Of a stretch of DNA of 64,000 nucleotides, positions 17,361 to 25,984 are shown one piece after another. The notes beneath the pieces were generated by a model. The model was not told the origin of the DNA. It ran no database searches and saw only the letters and a list, made by a program, of their open reading frames with translations. Both the position numbers and the translations under genes were made by a program. Numbering within the stretch: position 1 is the first letter of the stretch; each line of letters opens with the position of its first letter. The DNA comes from Pseudoxanthomonas sp. JBR18. Lineage in GTDB: Bacteria > Pseudomonadota > Gammaproteobacteria > Xanthomonadales > Xanthomonadaceae. The stretch is from NCBI RefSeq assembly GCF_028198165.1, contig NZ_CP116339.1:3107001-3171000 (forward strand). Reading direction: 5' to 3'.

Positions 17361-18259
17361 ACGCTCAAGGCCTGCCCACCACCATTCCCGAATACCTGAC
17401 CCAACTGCGCGCGGCGCTCAAGGGCGCCGACCCGGCCATGATCCAGGACGCGCTTTACGACGCCGAGGAATACCTGCGCTCGGAGCTGGCCGAGCAGGCC
17501 GGCCGCACCGAGGCCGAAGTGATCGCCTCGGTCGCCGGCAGCTACGGCGCACCGGAGGAAGTGGCCGAGATCTACCGCGAGACCGAGGTGACGGTGAACC
17601 GCGCACTGCGTGCCCCGCCGCCACCGAAACGGCGCTCGTCGATTGGCAGGTTTTTCGGCGTGGCGGCCGATCCACGGACCTACGGTGCGCTGTTCTACAT
17701 GTTGCTGTCGCTGATCACCGGCACGTTCTATTTCACCTGGGTGGTCACTGGCGCGTCCCTCTCGGTGGGCACCCTGATCCTGATCATCGGCTTGCCGTTG
17801 CTGGTGCTGTTCTTCGGCTCGATCCGGGTGCTGTCGCTGGTCGAAGGACGCATCGTGGAAGCCCTGCTGGGCCAGCGCATGCCGCGTCGCCCGCTGTACA
17901 CCCAGCGCGACCGACCGTGGCTGTCGCGCATCGGCGACATGTTCACCGACCCGCGCACCTGGAGCACCATGCTGTACCTGTTGCTGATGCTGCCGCTTGG
18001 CGTGGTGTATTTCAGCGTGGCCATGACGCTGCTGTCGGCATCGCTGAGCATGCTGGCCACGCCGCTGCTGTATTTCTGGGACGACTCGCATGTCTGGGTC
18101 GACGGCGTCAGCGTCACGGTCAGCAATGCGTGGGCCATCCCGCTGGTGTGCCTGCTGGGCCTGGTGCTGTTGTTCGTCACCCTGCACGTTGCACGCGGCA
18201 TCGGCCAGCTGCACGGCTGGTTGGCCAAGCAGCTGCTGGTGCGTTCGCCGGTGGTCTGA
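17357..18259 (+). CDS. Membrane sensor protein coupled to PadR (HAAS/DUF1700-like N-terminus)
   Basis: 300 residues. The first 80 form a soluble helical domain (IPEYLTQLRAALKGADPAMIQDALYDAEEYLRSEL, then SYGAPEEVAEIYRE) resembling the HAAS/DUF1700 signalling domain typically paired with PadR. Residues 105-300 hold two similar blocks of membrane helices (each beginning around FGVAADPRTYGALFYMLLSL and MFTDPRTWSTMLYLLLML), as in the 'putative sensor' family, so the membrane part looks like an internal duplication. It probably responds to envelope state; the output is unknown. Confidence 0.82.
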   Translation: MNAQGLPTTIPEYLTQLRAALKGADPAMIQDALYDAEEYLRSELAEQAGRTEAEVIASVAGSYGAPEEVAEIYRETEVTVNRALRAPPPPKRRSSIGRFFGVAADPRTYGALFYMLLSLITGTFYFTWVVTGASLSVGTLILIIGLPLLVLFFGSIRVLSLVEGRIVEALLGQRMPRRPLYTQRDRPWLSRIGDMFTDPRTWSTMLYLLLMLPLGVVYFSVAMTLLSASLSMLATPLLYFWDDSHVWVDGVSVTVSNAWAIPLVCLLGLVLLFVTLHVARGIGQLHGWLAKQLLVRSPVV

Positions 18260-18264
18260 AGCGG

Positions 18265-18341
18265 GGAGTGAGCGTGACGGAGTGGGGAGTGAGTGGCGAA
18301 GCGATGCCTTTGCTCAGGTCTTACTGCTTCACGCTCACTCC
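18265..18341 (+). repeat. 77 bp palindromic repeat, copy 1, upstream of the DUF2306 gene
   Basis: Begins GGAGTGAGCGTGA and ends with its exact reverse complement TCACGCTCACTCC (18329-18341), with a further GGGGAGTGAGTGG and GAAGC...GCTTC inside. The reverse complement of 19043-19116 aligns with it over its whole length at roughly three quarters identity by eye. Confidence 0.75.
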
Positions 18342-18412
18342 AGCTTTCCACGCTCAGCCGGCTGTTCACGGTCGTCCGCCGGCGTTCCCGGTGCAGGAAT
18401 CAATTCAAGGGA

Positions 18413-19036
18413 ATGGATCACGTGGTGAAAACCATCGGCAGAGTTGCGCTCTGTGTGCTGGCCTTGGGCGTCGCCGGTTACGCCACCCTTGCGTACGCCC
18501 TGTTGCCGCTGGGGGCGCTCGTCCATCCCGGCATGCGACTGACGTTTCATGCGCACCCGGTGGGGATCTATACCCACGTGTTCGCTTCGTCGCTCGCGCT
18601 GTTGACGGGTCCGCTCCAGTTTTCTTCTAGGTTTCGGCAGCGGCATCGGCGGGTGCATCGCTGGCTTGGTCGCGTGTACCTGGGAGTCGGCGTTGCGTTG
18701 GGCGGGTTGTCTGGCCTGTACATGGCAACGCTTGCTTTCGGCGGGCTCACGGCGAAGTTTGGATTCGCCGGCCTAGCGTCGATCTGGCTTTACACGGGAC
18801 TGCGAGCATTCCGGGCCATCCGCGAAGGCGATGTGGCAGCGCATCGCAAGTGGGTGGTGCGCAACTTCGCGCTGACCTTCGCAGCCGTGACCCTGCGGAT
18901 CTACCTGCCGCTGTCGATCGCCAGCGGCATTCCGTTCGAGACCTGCTATTCCGTGATCGCGTGGCTGTGCTGGATTCCGAACTTGCTCGTGGCCGAGGCG
19001 CTCTTCAACCGGAGATCCGGCCGGTCGCAGATGTGA
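18413..19036 (+). CDS. DUF2306 membrane protein
   Basis: 207 residues from the ATG at 18413, with about six membrane helices. The N-terminal helix (VALCVLALGVAGYATLAY) is followed by the family pattern HAHPVGIYTHVFASSLALLTGPLQF, the basic RFRQRHRRVHRWLGRVYLG and AHRKWVVRNFALTFAAVTLRIYLPL, with several histidines on the helices. DUF2306 proteins are of unknown function; conserved histidines have led to suggestions of haem or redox roles, which the sequence cannot settle. Odd feature: a similar ~75 bp repeat lies on each side in opposite orientation. Confidence 0.8.
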   Translation: MDHVVKTIGRVALCVLALGVAGYATLAYALLPLGALVHPGMRLTFHAHPVGIYTHVFASSLALLTGPLQFSSRFRQRHRRVHRWLGRVYLGVGVALGGLSGLYMATLAFGGLTAKFGFAGLASIWLYTGLRAFRAIREGDVAAHRKWVVRNFALTFAAVTLRIYLPLSIASGIPFETCYSVIAWLCWIPNLLVAEALFNRRSGRSQM

Positions 19037-19042
19037 TCCAAG

Positions 19043-19116
19043 AAGTGAGCTCAGGGCGATGAGGCGTGAGCGAAGGCGTTGCTTCTTCACTCTCCTCACT
19101 CCTCTCCACTCACTCC
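19043..19116 (-). repeat. 74 bp palindromic repeat, copy 2, inverted, downstream of the DUF2306 gene
   Basis: Reverse-strand relative of 18265-18341: both begin GGAGTGAG, both contain GAAGC followed by GCCTT and GCTCA, and both end in a CTCACT-type arm. It falls between the DUF2306 stop and the PHB depolymerase stop and may also serve as a bidirectional terminator (inner stem GTGAGCGAAG/CTTCTTCAC). Confidence 0.7.
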
Positions 19117-19120
19117 TGCC

Positions 19121-20365
19121 TCACTTGTACTTGGCGAAGAACGCCTTGACGTCCGGGTAGACCTCTTCGCGCCAGCGCCGGCCGCTGAAGATGCCGTAAT
19201 GGCCGGCCCCCTTCACCGTTAGATGCTTGCGCCGGGCCTTGGGGATGCCGGTGCACAGCGCGTGGGCCGCCTCGGTCTGGCCCAGACCGGCGATGTCGTC
19301 CAGTTCGCCTTCGATGCTCAGCAGTGCGGTGCGCTTGATCGCGCTGGGATCGACACGCTGCCCATCGATGATCCATTCGCCACGCGGCAGCAGGAACTCC
19401 TGGAACACCACGCGGATGGTGTCAAGGTAGAACTCGGCCGGCATGTCCAGCACGGCGTTGTATTCGTCGTAGAAACGCCGGTGCGCATCGGCGTCGTCCA
19501 GATCACCCTTGACCAGGTCGGCGTAGAAATCCCAGTGCGACATGAAGTGGCGATTGGGATTCATTGCAATGAAGCCGGCGTGCTGCAGGAACCCCGGGTA
19601 GACGGCGCGGCCGTGCCCCGGATAGTTCTGCGGCACGGTATGGATGACGTTGTTTTCGAACCACGACAGCGGGTTGCGCGTGGCCAGGTCGTTGACCTGG
19701 GTGGGACTGACGCGCGCATCGATCGGCCCGCCCATCATCACCAGCGAGCGCGGCGTGGCCTCGCCGGCTGCGGCCATCAGCGAGACCGCGGCCAGGACCG
19801 GCACGGTCGGCTGGCACACGCTCATCACGTGCAATTGCTCGGCGCCGATGTGGCGGATGAACTGCTGGATGTAGGCCACGTAGTCGTCCAGGCCAAAGCT
19901 GCCGGCGTCCTCGGGTACCAGGCGCGCATCGATCCATTCGGTCACATAGACCTTGTGGTCGCGCAGCAGGGTGCGCACGGTGTCGCGCAGCAGGGTGGCA
20001 TGGTGACCGGACAGGGGCGCCACGACCAGCACGGTCGGCTGGACCTTGAGCTTTTCGATGTAGGCCTGGTCGTCGGTGTAGCGCTTGAAGCGCAGCAGCC
20101 GACAGAACGGATTGGCGAGGACTTCCTGCTCAATGACCGGCACGTGCCGACCTTCGGCCTCGACCTCGGGGATGTCCCAGGCGGGCTTCTCATAGTCCTT
20201 GCCCAGCCGATGCATCAACTCGTTGTAGGCCGAGATGCGTTCGGCCCCGGGCAGGTTGGACAACCAACTGTTCGGATCGGAGAAGATGCGAGAGCTGGCA
20301 TCGGCCAGGTGAACCCACGGGGCCATCCATTGCCGGCCCATCTCGTGCCACTGGTAAAGCATCAT
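19121..20365 (-). CDS. phaZ: Intracellular polyhydroxybutyrate depolymerase
   Basis: Mobilises stored poly(3-hydroxybutyrate). 414 residues, the length of the Ralstonia PhaZa1 group, with no signal peptide. It begins MMLYQWHEMGRQWMAPW and carries the active-site cysteine at residue 184 in SVCQPTVPVL, the position where this group has Cys instead of Ser; the acid and histidine follow near ELDDIAGL and KGAGHYGIFSG. No PHB synthase or phasin gene is in the window. ATG at 20365 or 20362 (ATGATG) are equally possible. Confidence 0.93.
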   Translation of the reverse strand: MMLYQWHEMGRQWMAPWVHLADASSRIFSDPNSWLSNLPGAERISAYNELMHRLGKDYEKPAWDIPEVEAEGRHVPVIEQEVLANPFCRLLRFKRYTDDQAYIEKLKVQPTVLVVAPLSGHHATLLRDTVRTLLRDHKVYVTEWIDARLVPEDAGSFGLDDYVAYIQQFIRHIGAEQLHVMSVCQPTVPVLAAVSLMAAAGEATPRSLVMMGGPIDARVSPTQVNDLATRNPLSWFENNVIHTVPQNYPGHGRAVYPGFLQHAGFIAMNPNRHFMSHWDFYADLVKGDLDDADAHRRFYDEYNAVLDMPAEFYLDTIRVVFQEFLLPRGEWIIDGQRVDPSAIKRTALLSIEGELDDIAGLGQTEAAHALCTGIPKARRKHLTVKGAGHYGIFSGRRWREEVYPDVKAFFAKYK

Positions 20366-20409
20366 AATTATAGAAACCGTTACAGAACAGGCGGTTGGCG
20401 CGGCGCAGC

Positions 20410-20430
20410 ATAACGGAGTTTGAATATTTT
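20410..20430 (+). repeat. 21 bp intergenic motif, copy 1
   Basis: Core ATAACGGAGTTTGAA followed by TATTTT. The reverse complement occurs at 26980-27000 with one mismatch in 21. Here it lies in the 100-base gap between the methyltransferase stop and the phaZ start. Confidence 0.6.
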
Positions 20431-20465
20431 GACGTGAATTCGGCTTTCCGTTCGTCGGGGGCTTG

Positions 20466-21119
20466 TCAGGCCGTGGTTTCCAGTGCAGCGGCCTGCGGCG
20501 CCAGGTCAGGCCCCAGCCAGCAGTGCGAACCCGCCGGACGCATCCTCACGCGGTCCAACTGGCGTCGGTACCAGGCCGCGGTACGCGCCTTGAAGTCGAC
20601 GTGGTCGCCCTCGAAATCGTCCTGTGCGGTGAAGGTTTCCAGGAACGCGACCCCGCCGCACAACTCGGCCAGTCCGGGCAGGCCGCGCTTGAGTTCCGCA
20701 TCGGGCACGTAGTGCAGCACGTCGGCGCAGACCAGCAGATCCACCGGCGCGCACGGGCGCAGCCACTGGAAATCGCCGAAGGCGGCCAGGTGCAGGTTGC
20801 GTCGCGCGCCATGGCGCCGCACCGCGTATTCGCTGCTGTCGAACCCGAGATACTGCGCCTTGGGTCGCAGCTTCAGCAGTGGCGCGCGCCAGGCCCCCTC
20901 GCCGCAGCCGATGTCCAGGACCGTACGCACCGGGCGCTCCAGCCAGTATTCGGCGCAGGCCACGGCCAGGGCGACCTTGCGCGCCAGTCGCGCAGGACCG
21001 CCGATGTCGCCGCGCCGGTACCACTGCTGGAAATACGCCTGATCGTACTGCTTGTCCAAGATGCGTCGCCGGGAAGGGATGGGCGACAATGATGGCCTTG
21101 TTGCCACGCCGCGCGCCAC
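20466..21119 (-). CDS. Class I SAM-dependent methyltransferase
   Basis: 217 residues with motif I VLDIGCGEG around residues 67-75 and the motif II aspartate in YLGFDSSEYAV; residues RILDKQYDQAYFQQWYRRGDI precede the fold. The substrate is not recognisable. The start is uncertain: the GTG at 21119 gives 217 residues, while later TTG codons would shorten it by 10-20. It is divergent from hemJ with only 13 bases between the starts if the GTG is used, so the promoter regions overlap the coding ends. Confidence 0.8.
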   Translation of the reverse strand: MARGVATRPSLSPIPSRRRILDKQYDQAYFQQWYRRGDIGGPARLARKVALAVACAEYWLERPVRTVLDIGCGEGAWRAPLLKLRPKAQYLGFDSSEYAVRRHGARRNLHLAAFGDFQWLRPCAPVDLLVCADVLHYVPDAELKRGLPGLAELCGGVAFLETFTAQDDFEGDHVDFKARTAAWYRRQLDRVRMRPAGSHCWLGPDLAPQAAALETTA

Positions 21120-21132
21120 GGAGTCCGATTCG

Positions 21133-21585
21133 ATGCAGGCCTATCTCTGGGTGAAGACCTTCCACCTGTTGTTCGTCATCGCGTGGATGGCGGCGGTGTT
21201 CTACCTGCCCCGCATCCTGGTCAACCTGGCCGAGAGCGCCGGCCAGCCCGAGGTGCAGGCGCGCCTGCAGTTGATGGGGCGGCGGCTGTACCGCTTCGGC
21301 CATGCGATGTTCGGGCTGGCATTGGTCCTGGGCCTGGTGCTGTGGCTGGGCTATCACCTGATCCCGGACTTCCCGACCATGGTCGGTGGCCGCGGCGGCT
21401 GGCTGCACGCCAAGCTGGGCCTGGTGGTGCTGATCCTGGCGCACTACATCGTCACCGGCCGCTGGCTCAAGGGCGTGGCCAAGGGCAAGGCCCTGCCATC
21501 GGGCAGGGCCCTGCGTTGGTTCAACGAGGTGCCGGTGATCGCGCTGGTGGTGATCGTCTACCTGGTGCTGGCCAAGCCGTTCTGA
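21133..21585 (+). CDS. hemJ: Protoporphyrinogen IX oxidase HemJ
   Basis: Oxygen-independent-type protoporphyrinogen oxidase of haem synthesis, a four-helix membrane protein of 150 residues (usual 140-150). Seen: YLWVKTFHLLFVIAWMAAVFYLPRI with the conserved His about residue 10, and WLHAKLGLVVLILAHY with the conserved Lys of the HemJ/UPF0093 family. The ATG at 21133 is chosen because the membrane helix with the conserved His begins directly after it. Convergent with the alkaline phosphatase gene. Confidence 0.9.
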   Translation: MQAYLWVKTFHLLFVIAWMAAVFYLPRILVNLAESAGQPEVQARLQLMGRRLYRFGHAMFGLALVLGLVLWLGYHLIPDFPTMVGGRGGWLHAKLGLVVLILAHYIVTGRWLKGVAKGKALPSGRALRWFNEVPVIALVVIVYLVLAKPF

Positions 21586-21622
21586 TCGTCGGCGCCGGTG
21601 CTTGCGGCGCCGCGTCTGGTCC

Positions 21623-23308
21623 TCAGTCCTTTTCGAACGCGGCCGGCCGGGGCAGTTCCACCGGGACGCCGTCGGCGTTGCAGGTGCCGGCCTGGCACAG
21701 GCGCGCGCGCAGGCGCGGGGTGGCCTGCACGATCAGGTGATAGAGCGTGTTCTGCTCGACCGTGCCGTGCACGGCCAGGCTGCCCGGGCCGGTGGCCCAG
21801 ATGCCGACATCGTCGCCGCCATGGGTCTCGGATTTGGTGGGGACCATGGATTCCTGCAGGTAGTCCGGCGCTTCGGTGTCCACATCGGTCAGGTCCGGGC
21901 GGCCGGCGGAGGGCTGCACGTCGGCCGGCTCGTGCAGGAAGGTCTTCGGGCCGGCGTGCTGGGTGTTGCTCTGCCCGGGATAGCCGGGGCCGTTGGCATA
22001 GCTGAGGGTGGTGTAGGGCAGTCCGGTCTGGTCGCGCGCCAGCTGACTGCGATCGCCATCCTCGCCGGAGATGCCGCGCACCTTGCCCAGGATCGGATTG
22101 CCGCGCACCGGATAGCCGACGAAGTTGAGCGAATGCGAGTGGTCGGCGGTGACGATGATCAGGGTGTCGGCCGGTGCGGTCTGCACGGCGGCGCGCACCG
22201 CATCGGACAGGGCTATGGTCTCGTCCAGCGCGCGGAAGGCGTTGCCGTAATGGTTGGCGTGGTCGATGCGGCCGCCTTCGACCATCAGCACGAAGCCTTC
22301 CGGCTTGCGCGAGAGGGCGCGGATCGCGGTGGTGGTCAGTTCGGCCAGGTTGGGCTCGCCGCCCGGCGTGCGATTGCGATCGTGGTCGAACTGCATGTGG
22401 TCCGGTTCGAACAGGCCCAGCAGCGCCGGCGCGTCCTGGGCGGCCTCGAGCTGGCGGGTATTCCAGACGTAGGCGCCGCCGGGGTGGGCCTGCTTCCACT
22501 CGGCCACCAGGTCGCGTCCGTCCAGGCGCAGGCCGACCTTGTCGTCGTATTCCGGGTCGCGCTCGGTGGCCGGCTGGAATTCGCTGCGTCCACCACCCAG
22601 CGCGACGGTCGGGCCGTGGCCGAAGCGTGCGTCGCCCAGCAACTGCTGGGCGATGTCCTGGCAGCCGGCGGCGCGGGCTTCGGGGGTCAGGTCGGCGTCG
22701 CTTTCCCAGTTGCGCTCCGGGCTGTGGGCGTAGGTGGCGGCCGGGGTGGCGTGGGTCAGGCGCGCGGTGGTGACGATGCCGGTGGCCAGCCCGGCACTGT
22801 CGGCCAGTTCCATCCAGCTCAACAGATGCTTGGCCTGGCTGTCGGCGCAGTCGGTGCGCTGGCCGGCACTGACGCCGATGGCGCCCATGTGCGTTTTTAC
22901 CCCGGTCATGATCGCGGTCATGGTCCCGGCCGAATCGGGCGTCTGCGAATCGACGTTGTAGGTCTTGCTCAGGGCGGTGGCCGGGAAGCCTTCCCAGCTC
23001 AGCGCGTTCTCCTCGCCGCTGCCGCCCTTGCGCTGGCCCTCCAGGATGCGCGCGGCGGCCACGGTGGTCAGGCTCATGCCATCGCCCAGGAACAGAATCA
23101 CGTTGCGCGCCTGGCCGGCCATGGCGCCGTTGCCCGCCGCGCGCGCCGCGCCGCTGCGGTACCACCATTGCGGGGTCTCGCCCTGCGGGTGGGCGACCTG
23201 GGGAACGTCGATCGCCGCCACGGGCGTGGCCTTGGGCCCGGTTGCGGTGGCGCATCCAGCGGCCAGGGTGGTGGAGAGGGCCAGGGCGAGGCAGCGGGGC
23301 ACGCGCAT
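21623..23308 (-). CDS. phoA: Lipoprotein alkaline phosphatase (PhoA type)
   Basis: 561 residues from the ATG at 23308. The signal ends in a lipobox LAAGC (Cys19), so the enzyme should be membrane-anchored instead of free in the periplasm. PhoA-family metal and catalytic motifs: LGDGMS (Asp76), the nucleophile Ser126 in PDSAGTM, VEGGRIDHANH, TADHSHS and the C-terminal HGGDDVGIW. Larger than E. coli PhoA (471). Upstream in-frame codons would remove the lipobox from the N-terminus and are rejected. No clear Pho box was seen. Confidence 0.92.
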   Translation of the reverse strand: MRVPRCLALALSTTLAAGCATATGPKATPVAAIDVPQVAHPQGETPQWWYRSGAARAAGNGAMAGQARNVILFLGDGMSLTTVAAARILEGQRKGGSGEENALSWEGFPATALSKTYNVDSQTPDSAGTMTAIMTGVKTHMGAIGVSAGQRTDCADSQAKHLLSWMELADSAGLATGIVTTARLTHATPAATYAHSPERNWESDADLTPEARAAGCQDIAQQLLGDARFGHGPTVALGGGRSEFQPATERDPEYDDKVGLRLDGRDLVAEWKQAHPGGAYVWNTRQLEAAQDAPALLGLFEPDHMQFDHDRNRTPGGEPNLAELTTTAIRALSRKPEGFVLMVEGGRIDHANHYGNAFRALDETIALSDAVRAAVQTAPADTLIIVTADHSHSLNFVGYPVRGNPILGKVRGISGEDGDRSQLARDQTGLPYTTLSYANGPGYPGQSNTQHAGPKTFLHEPADVQPSAGRPDLTDVDTEAPDYLQESMVPTKSETHGGDDVGIWATGPGSLAVHGTVEQNTLYHLIVQATPRLRARLCQAGTCNADGVPVELPRPAAFEKD

Positions 23309-23499
23309 GCAAGGGGATCCGGTCGAAAGGGGCAGCCGCCGAGTATGCCGAGCCCAGACAACAGCAACATGACGATCCCGACGGCGGTGCCAGGCGTCGA
23401 TGTCCCGCTGCTGGCCCGCCGGGTTCCACGGTGGGCGTCGCCAGTGGCGGCTGGCTCGGCTATTGTCCGCGATCGATTCCCCGGGGCGAGGCGCGCGCG

Positions 23500-24822
23500 A
23501 TGAAACTGGTACAGGCATGGCTGAAGATCCCGTTCTGGCAACGGGTGGTGGCCGGGTTCGTGCTCGGCGCGTTGGCGGGTTGGGCGTTCGGCCCTAACGC
23601 GGAAGTCTGGTTCGGTCCGCTGGGCGACCTGTACGTCACCTTGATCAAGATGATCGCGATCCCGTTGGTGTTCTTCGCGGTCATCAACGCGATCTCGGCA
23701 CTGAGCGGACAGAAGTCCATCGCCGCCCTGGGCGCGCGCACCTTCGGTTGGTTCGTCGTCACCGCCTGTCTGGCGGTGGGCGTGGGCCTGCTGGTGGGCA
23801 CGGTGATGCAACCGGGCAGCGGCGCGCTGAGCATCGGCATCGATTCGGCGTGGAAGCCGCGCGACGTGCCCAGCCCGGTCAAGGTGCTGCTGGACGTGGT
23901 GCCCTCCAACCCGTTCTTCGCACTGACGGGTATCGGCACCCGGACCAACGCGGCCGGTGAGACCGTGCTGGCCGCCGGGCGCGGCTCGATCCTGCCGGTG
24001 ATCTTCTTCGCCGCCCTGCTGGGCTTTGCCATGGTCAAGCTGGGCGACCGGGTGGCCGAGGCGCGCAAGGTCACCGCGCAGATGAGCGAGATCATGATCC
24101 AGGTGACGCGCTTCGTGCTGGAAGTCACCCCGATCGGCACCTTCGGCCTGATCGCCGCGCTGGTGGGCGCCTACGGCTTCGAGAAGCTGCTGCCGCTGGG
24201 CAACTTCGTCATGGCCCTGTACATCGCCTGCCTCCTGCACATCGTGGTGGTCTACGGCGGGCTGCTGCTACTGCACGGGCTCAACCCGCTGAAGTTCTTC
24301 CGCGGCGCGGCGCCGGGCATGCAGGTGGCTTTTGTCAGTTCGTCCAGCTTTGCCGCCATGCCGGTGGCGATCCGCTCGATCGCCCACAACCTGGGCGTCA
24401 ACAAGGACTATGCGTCCTTTGCCGTGCCGCTGGGGGCCAGCATCAAGATGGACGGCTGCGGGGCGATCTACCCGGCGCTGTGTGCCTTGTTCATCAGCCA
24501 GTACACGGGCGTGCCGCTGACCGGCAACCAGTATTTCGTGGTGCTGATCGCCTCGGTGCTGGGGAGCTTCGGCACCGCCGGGGTGCCAGGCACGGCGGTG
24601 GTGATGGCCACGGTGGTCCTGACCGCCGCTGGACTGCCGCTGGAAACCATCGGCTATCTCTACGCCATCGACCGCGTGCTCGACATGATGCGCACGTTGA
24701 CCAACGTCACCGGCCAGATGCTGGTGCCGACCCTGGTCGCCCGCGAGACCGGCCTGCTGGACAAGCAGGTCTACGAGGCGGCCTCGACCAATGTCGGGGT
24801 CGAGGAGGCGGTCGAGCGCTGA
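23500..24822 (+). CDS. Dicarboxylate/amino acid:cation symporter (DAACS family)
   Basis: 440 residues, the length of GltP/DctA proteins. N-terminal helices with LYVTLIKMIAIPLVFFAVINAI, a serine-rich re-entrant loop FVSSSSFAAMPVAIRS, and the second re-entrant loop region GSFGTAGVPGTAVVMATVVL, then DRVLDMMRTLTNVTG; these are the substrate and sodium site motifs of the family. The choice between glutamate/aspartate and C4-dicarboxylates cannot be made by eye. ATG at 23500, divergent from phoA. Confidence 0.92.
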   Translation: MKLVQAWLKIPFWQRVVAGFVLGALAGWAFGPNAEVWFGPLGDLYVTLIKMIAIPLVFFAVINAISALSGQKSIAALGARTFGWFVVTACLAVGVGLLVGTVMQPGSGALSIGIDSAWKPRDVPSPVKVLLDVVPSNPFFALTGIGTRTNAAGETVLAAGRGSILPVIFFAALLGFAMVKLGDRVAEARKVTAQMSEIMIQVTRFVLEVTPIGTFGLIAALVGAYGFEKLLPLGNFVMALYIACLLHIVVVYGGLLLLHGLNPLKFFRGAAPGMQVAFVSSSSFAAMPVAIRSIAHNLGVNKDYASFAVPLGASIKMDGCGAIYPALCALFISQYTGVPLTGNQYFVVLIASVLGSFGTAGVPGTAVVMATVVLTAAGLPLETIGYLYAIDRVLDMMRTLTNVTGQMLVPTLVARETGLLDKQVYEAASTNVGVEEAVER

Positions 24823-24856
24823 TCCCCGCCGCTCGCCTGCCCGGGACGCGGCCCGC

Positions 24857-25261
24857 TCAGACTTCCAGGCGGGGGATCGCCAGGCGGATGCCTACCACCG
24901 CCAGCGGCATCGGCAGCAACAGGCAGCTCACCGTCAGCCAGGCCGGGAAGGGGATGAAGGCGGCCAGGCCGATCGCCGCGGCCATGACTGCGGCCCCGAC
25001 GCTGAAGGCGGCCATTGCGCGGTGGATGCGCGAGACCGCCGCGGCCACCCAGCCACCGGCCAGGCCGGCCAGTGCGCTGCCTCCGATCAGGCAGGCCAGC
25101 GCCTCGCGCGGCGCATCCAGCGCGTAGCGCGAGAGATTGAAGACCGAATAGAAATCCGGGCTCGCAGGCAACCGGTACAGCAACACGTAGCCGTAGCACG
25201 CGCCTGCGAGGAGAAGGGCCGCCGTCAGCAGGCCGGCCGCGATCCCTGCCATGGTTCGCAT
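24857..25261 (-). CDS. Small polytopic membrane protein of unknown function
   Basis: 134 residues from the ATG at 25261 with four hydrophobic segments (residues about 4-25, 55-76, 83-103, 110-127) and almost no charged residues inside them. I do not recognise a family. The conserved-looking loop PASPDFYSVFNLSRYALDAP lies between helices 1 and 2. It ends 34 bases from the symporter stop (convergent) and is divergent from the thioesterase gene. Confidence 0.6.
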   Translation of the reverse strand: MRTMAGIAAGLLTAALLLAGACYGYVLLYRLPASPDFYSVFNLSRYALDAPREALACLIGGSALAGLAGGWVAAAVSRIHRAMAAFSVGAAVMAAAIGLAAFIPFPAWLTVSCLLLPMPLAVVGIRLAIPRLEV

Positions 25262-25404
25262 CACACATTCATTCCATTGAGTGGGAAGCCGGAAGGATGG
25301 CGCGAAAGTCCGCGCGGCCGCAAGCCGCTATCCTGCGGTCCAGCGGCACATGCCGTCTCTTCCCCTATCCGGACTGCGTGCCCGGCCATTACAGAGGAGC
25401 CCGC

Positions 25405-25905
25405 ATGCGCGGCGAACAGCGTGAACTGACGTTTCGATTCCTGGCCGAGCCCAAGGACGTCAACTATGGCGGCAAGGTCCACGGCGGCGTGGTGATGCGC
25501 TGGATCGACCAGGTCGGCTATGCCGCTGCAGTCGGCTGGAGCGGCCACTACAGCGTCACCGTCGCAGTGGGGGGCATCCGCTTCGTGGCGCCGATCCGGA
25601 TTGGCGACCTGGTGACCGTCACCGCCAAGCTGGTGCACACCGGCACCAGCAGCATGCATTTTGCGGTGGACGTGCGCGCGCGTGACCTGGGGCTGGACGA
25701 CGGACAGTCGGCCAGCCGCCTGTGTACCCACTGCGTGATCGTGTTCGTGGCCATGGACCAGGCCGAGGGCAGGCCGACCGCCGTGCCATCGTGGACGCCG
25801 ACCAGTGACGAGGACCATCGCCTGGCCGAATACGCGACCAAGGTGATGGAGCTGAGCAAGGGGATCGAGCAGACCGTCGCCGCCTTCCATGCCTCCTCGG
25901 CATGA
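25405..25905 (+). CDS. Acyl-CoA thioesterase, hotdog fold (YciA-like)
   Basis: 166 residues. The hotdog-fold acyl-CoA thioesterase pattern is clear: FLAEPKDVNYGGKVHGGVVMRWIDQVGYAAA with the catalytic Asp in the MRWID helix, then VAVGGIRFVAPIRIGDLVTVTAKLVHTGTSSM. The ATG at 25405 follows GAGGAG by five bases. Such enzymes hydrolyse short to medium acyl-CoA; chain preference is unknown. It ends in a shared perfect palindromic terminator. Confidence 0.88.
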   Translation: MRGEQRELTFRFLAEPKDVNYGGKVHGGVVMRWIDQVGYAAAVGWSGHYSVTVAVGGIRFVAPIRIGDLVTVTAKLVHTGTSSMHFAVDVRARDLGLDDGQSASRLCTHCVIVFVAMDQAEGRPTAVPSWTPTSDEDHRLAEYATKVMELSKGIEQTVAAFHASSA

Positions 25906-25932
25906 TCGAGGTGCCGGCGCGCGTCTGGATAC

Positions 25933-25962
25933 GAAAAAGCCGGCGCATGCGCCGGCTTTTTC
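25933..25962. terminator. Bidirectional terminator between thioesterase and NlpC/P60 genes
   Basis: Exact 30-base palindrome: 15-base arms starting GAAAAAGCCGGC and ending GCCGGCTTTTTC. Each strand therefore carries a GC stem followed by five T. Confidence 0.92.
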
Positions 25963-25984
25963 ACGAGATGAAGGAGGTGGCGAC

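Noticed and set aside
20362..20375. TATAAT just before the phaZ ATG as its -10 element
   Set aside because: Only a few bases from the start codon and without a -35 at 16-18 bases. It is an AT-rich stretch that would demand a leaderless transcript; not strong enough to annotate.
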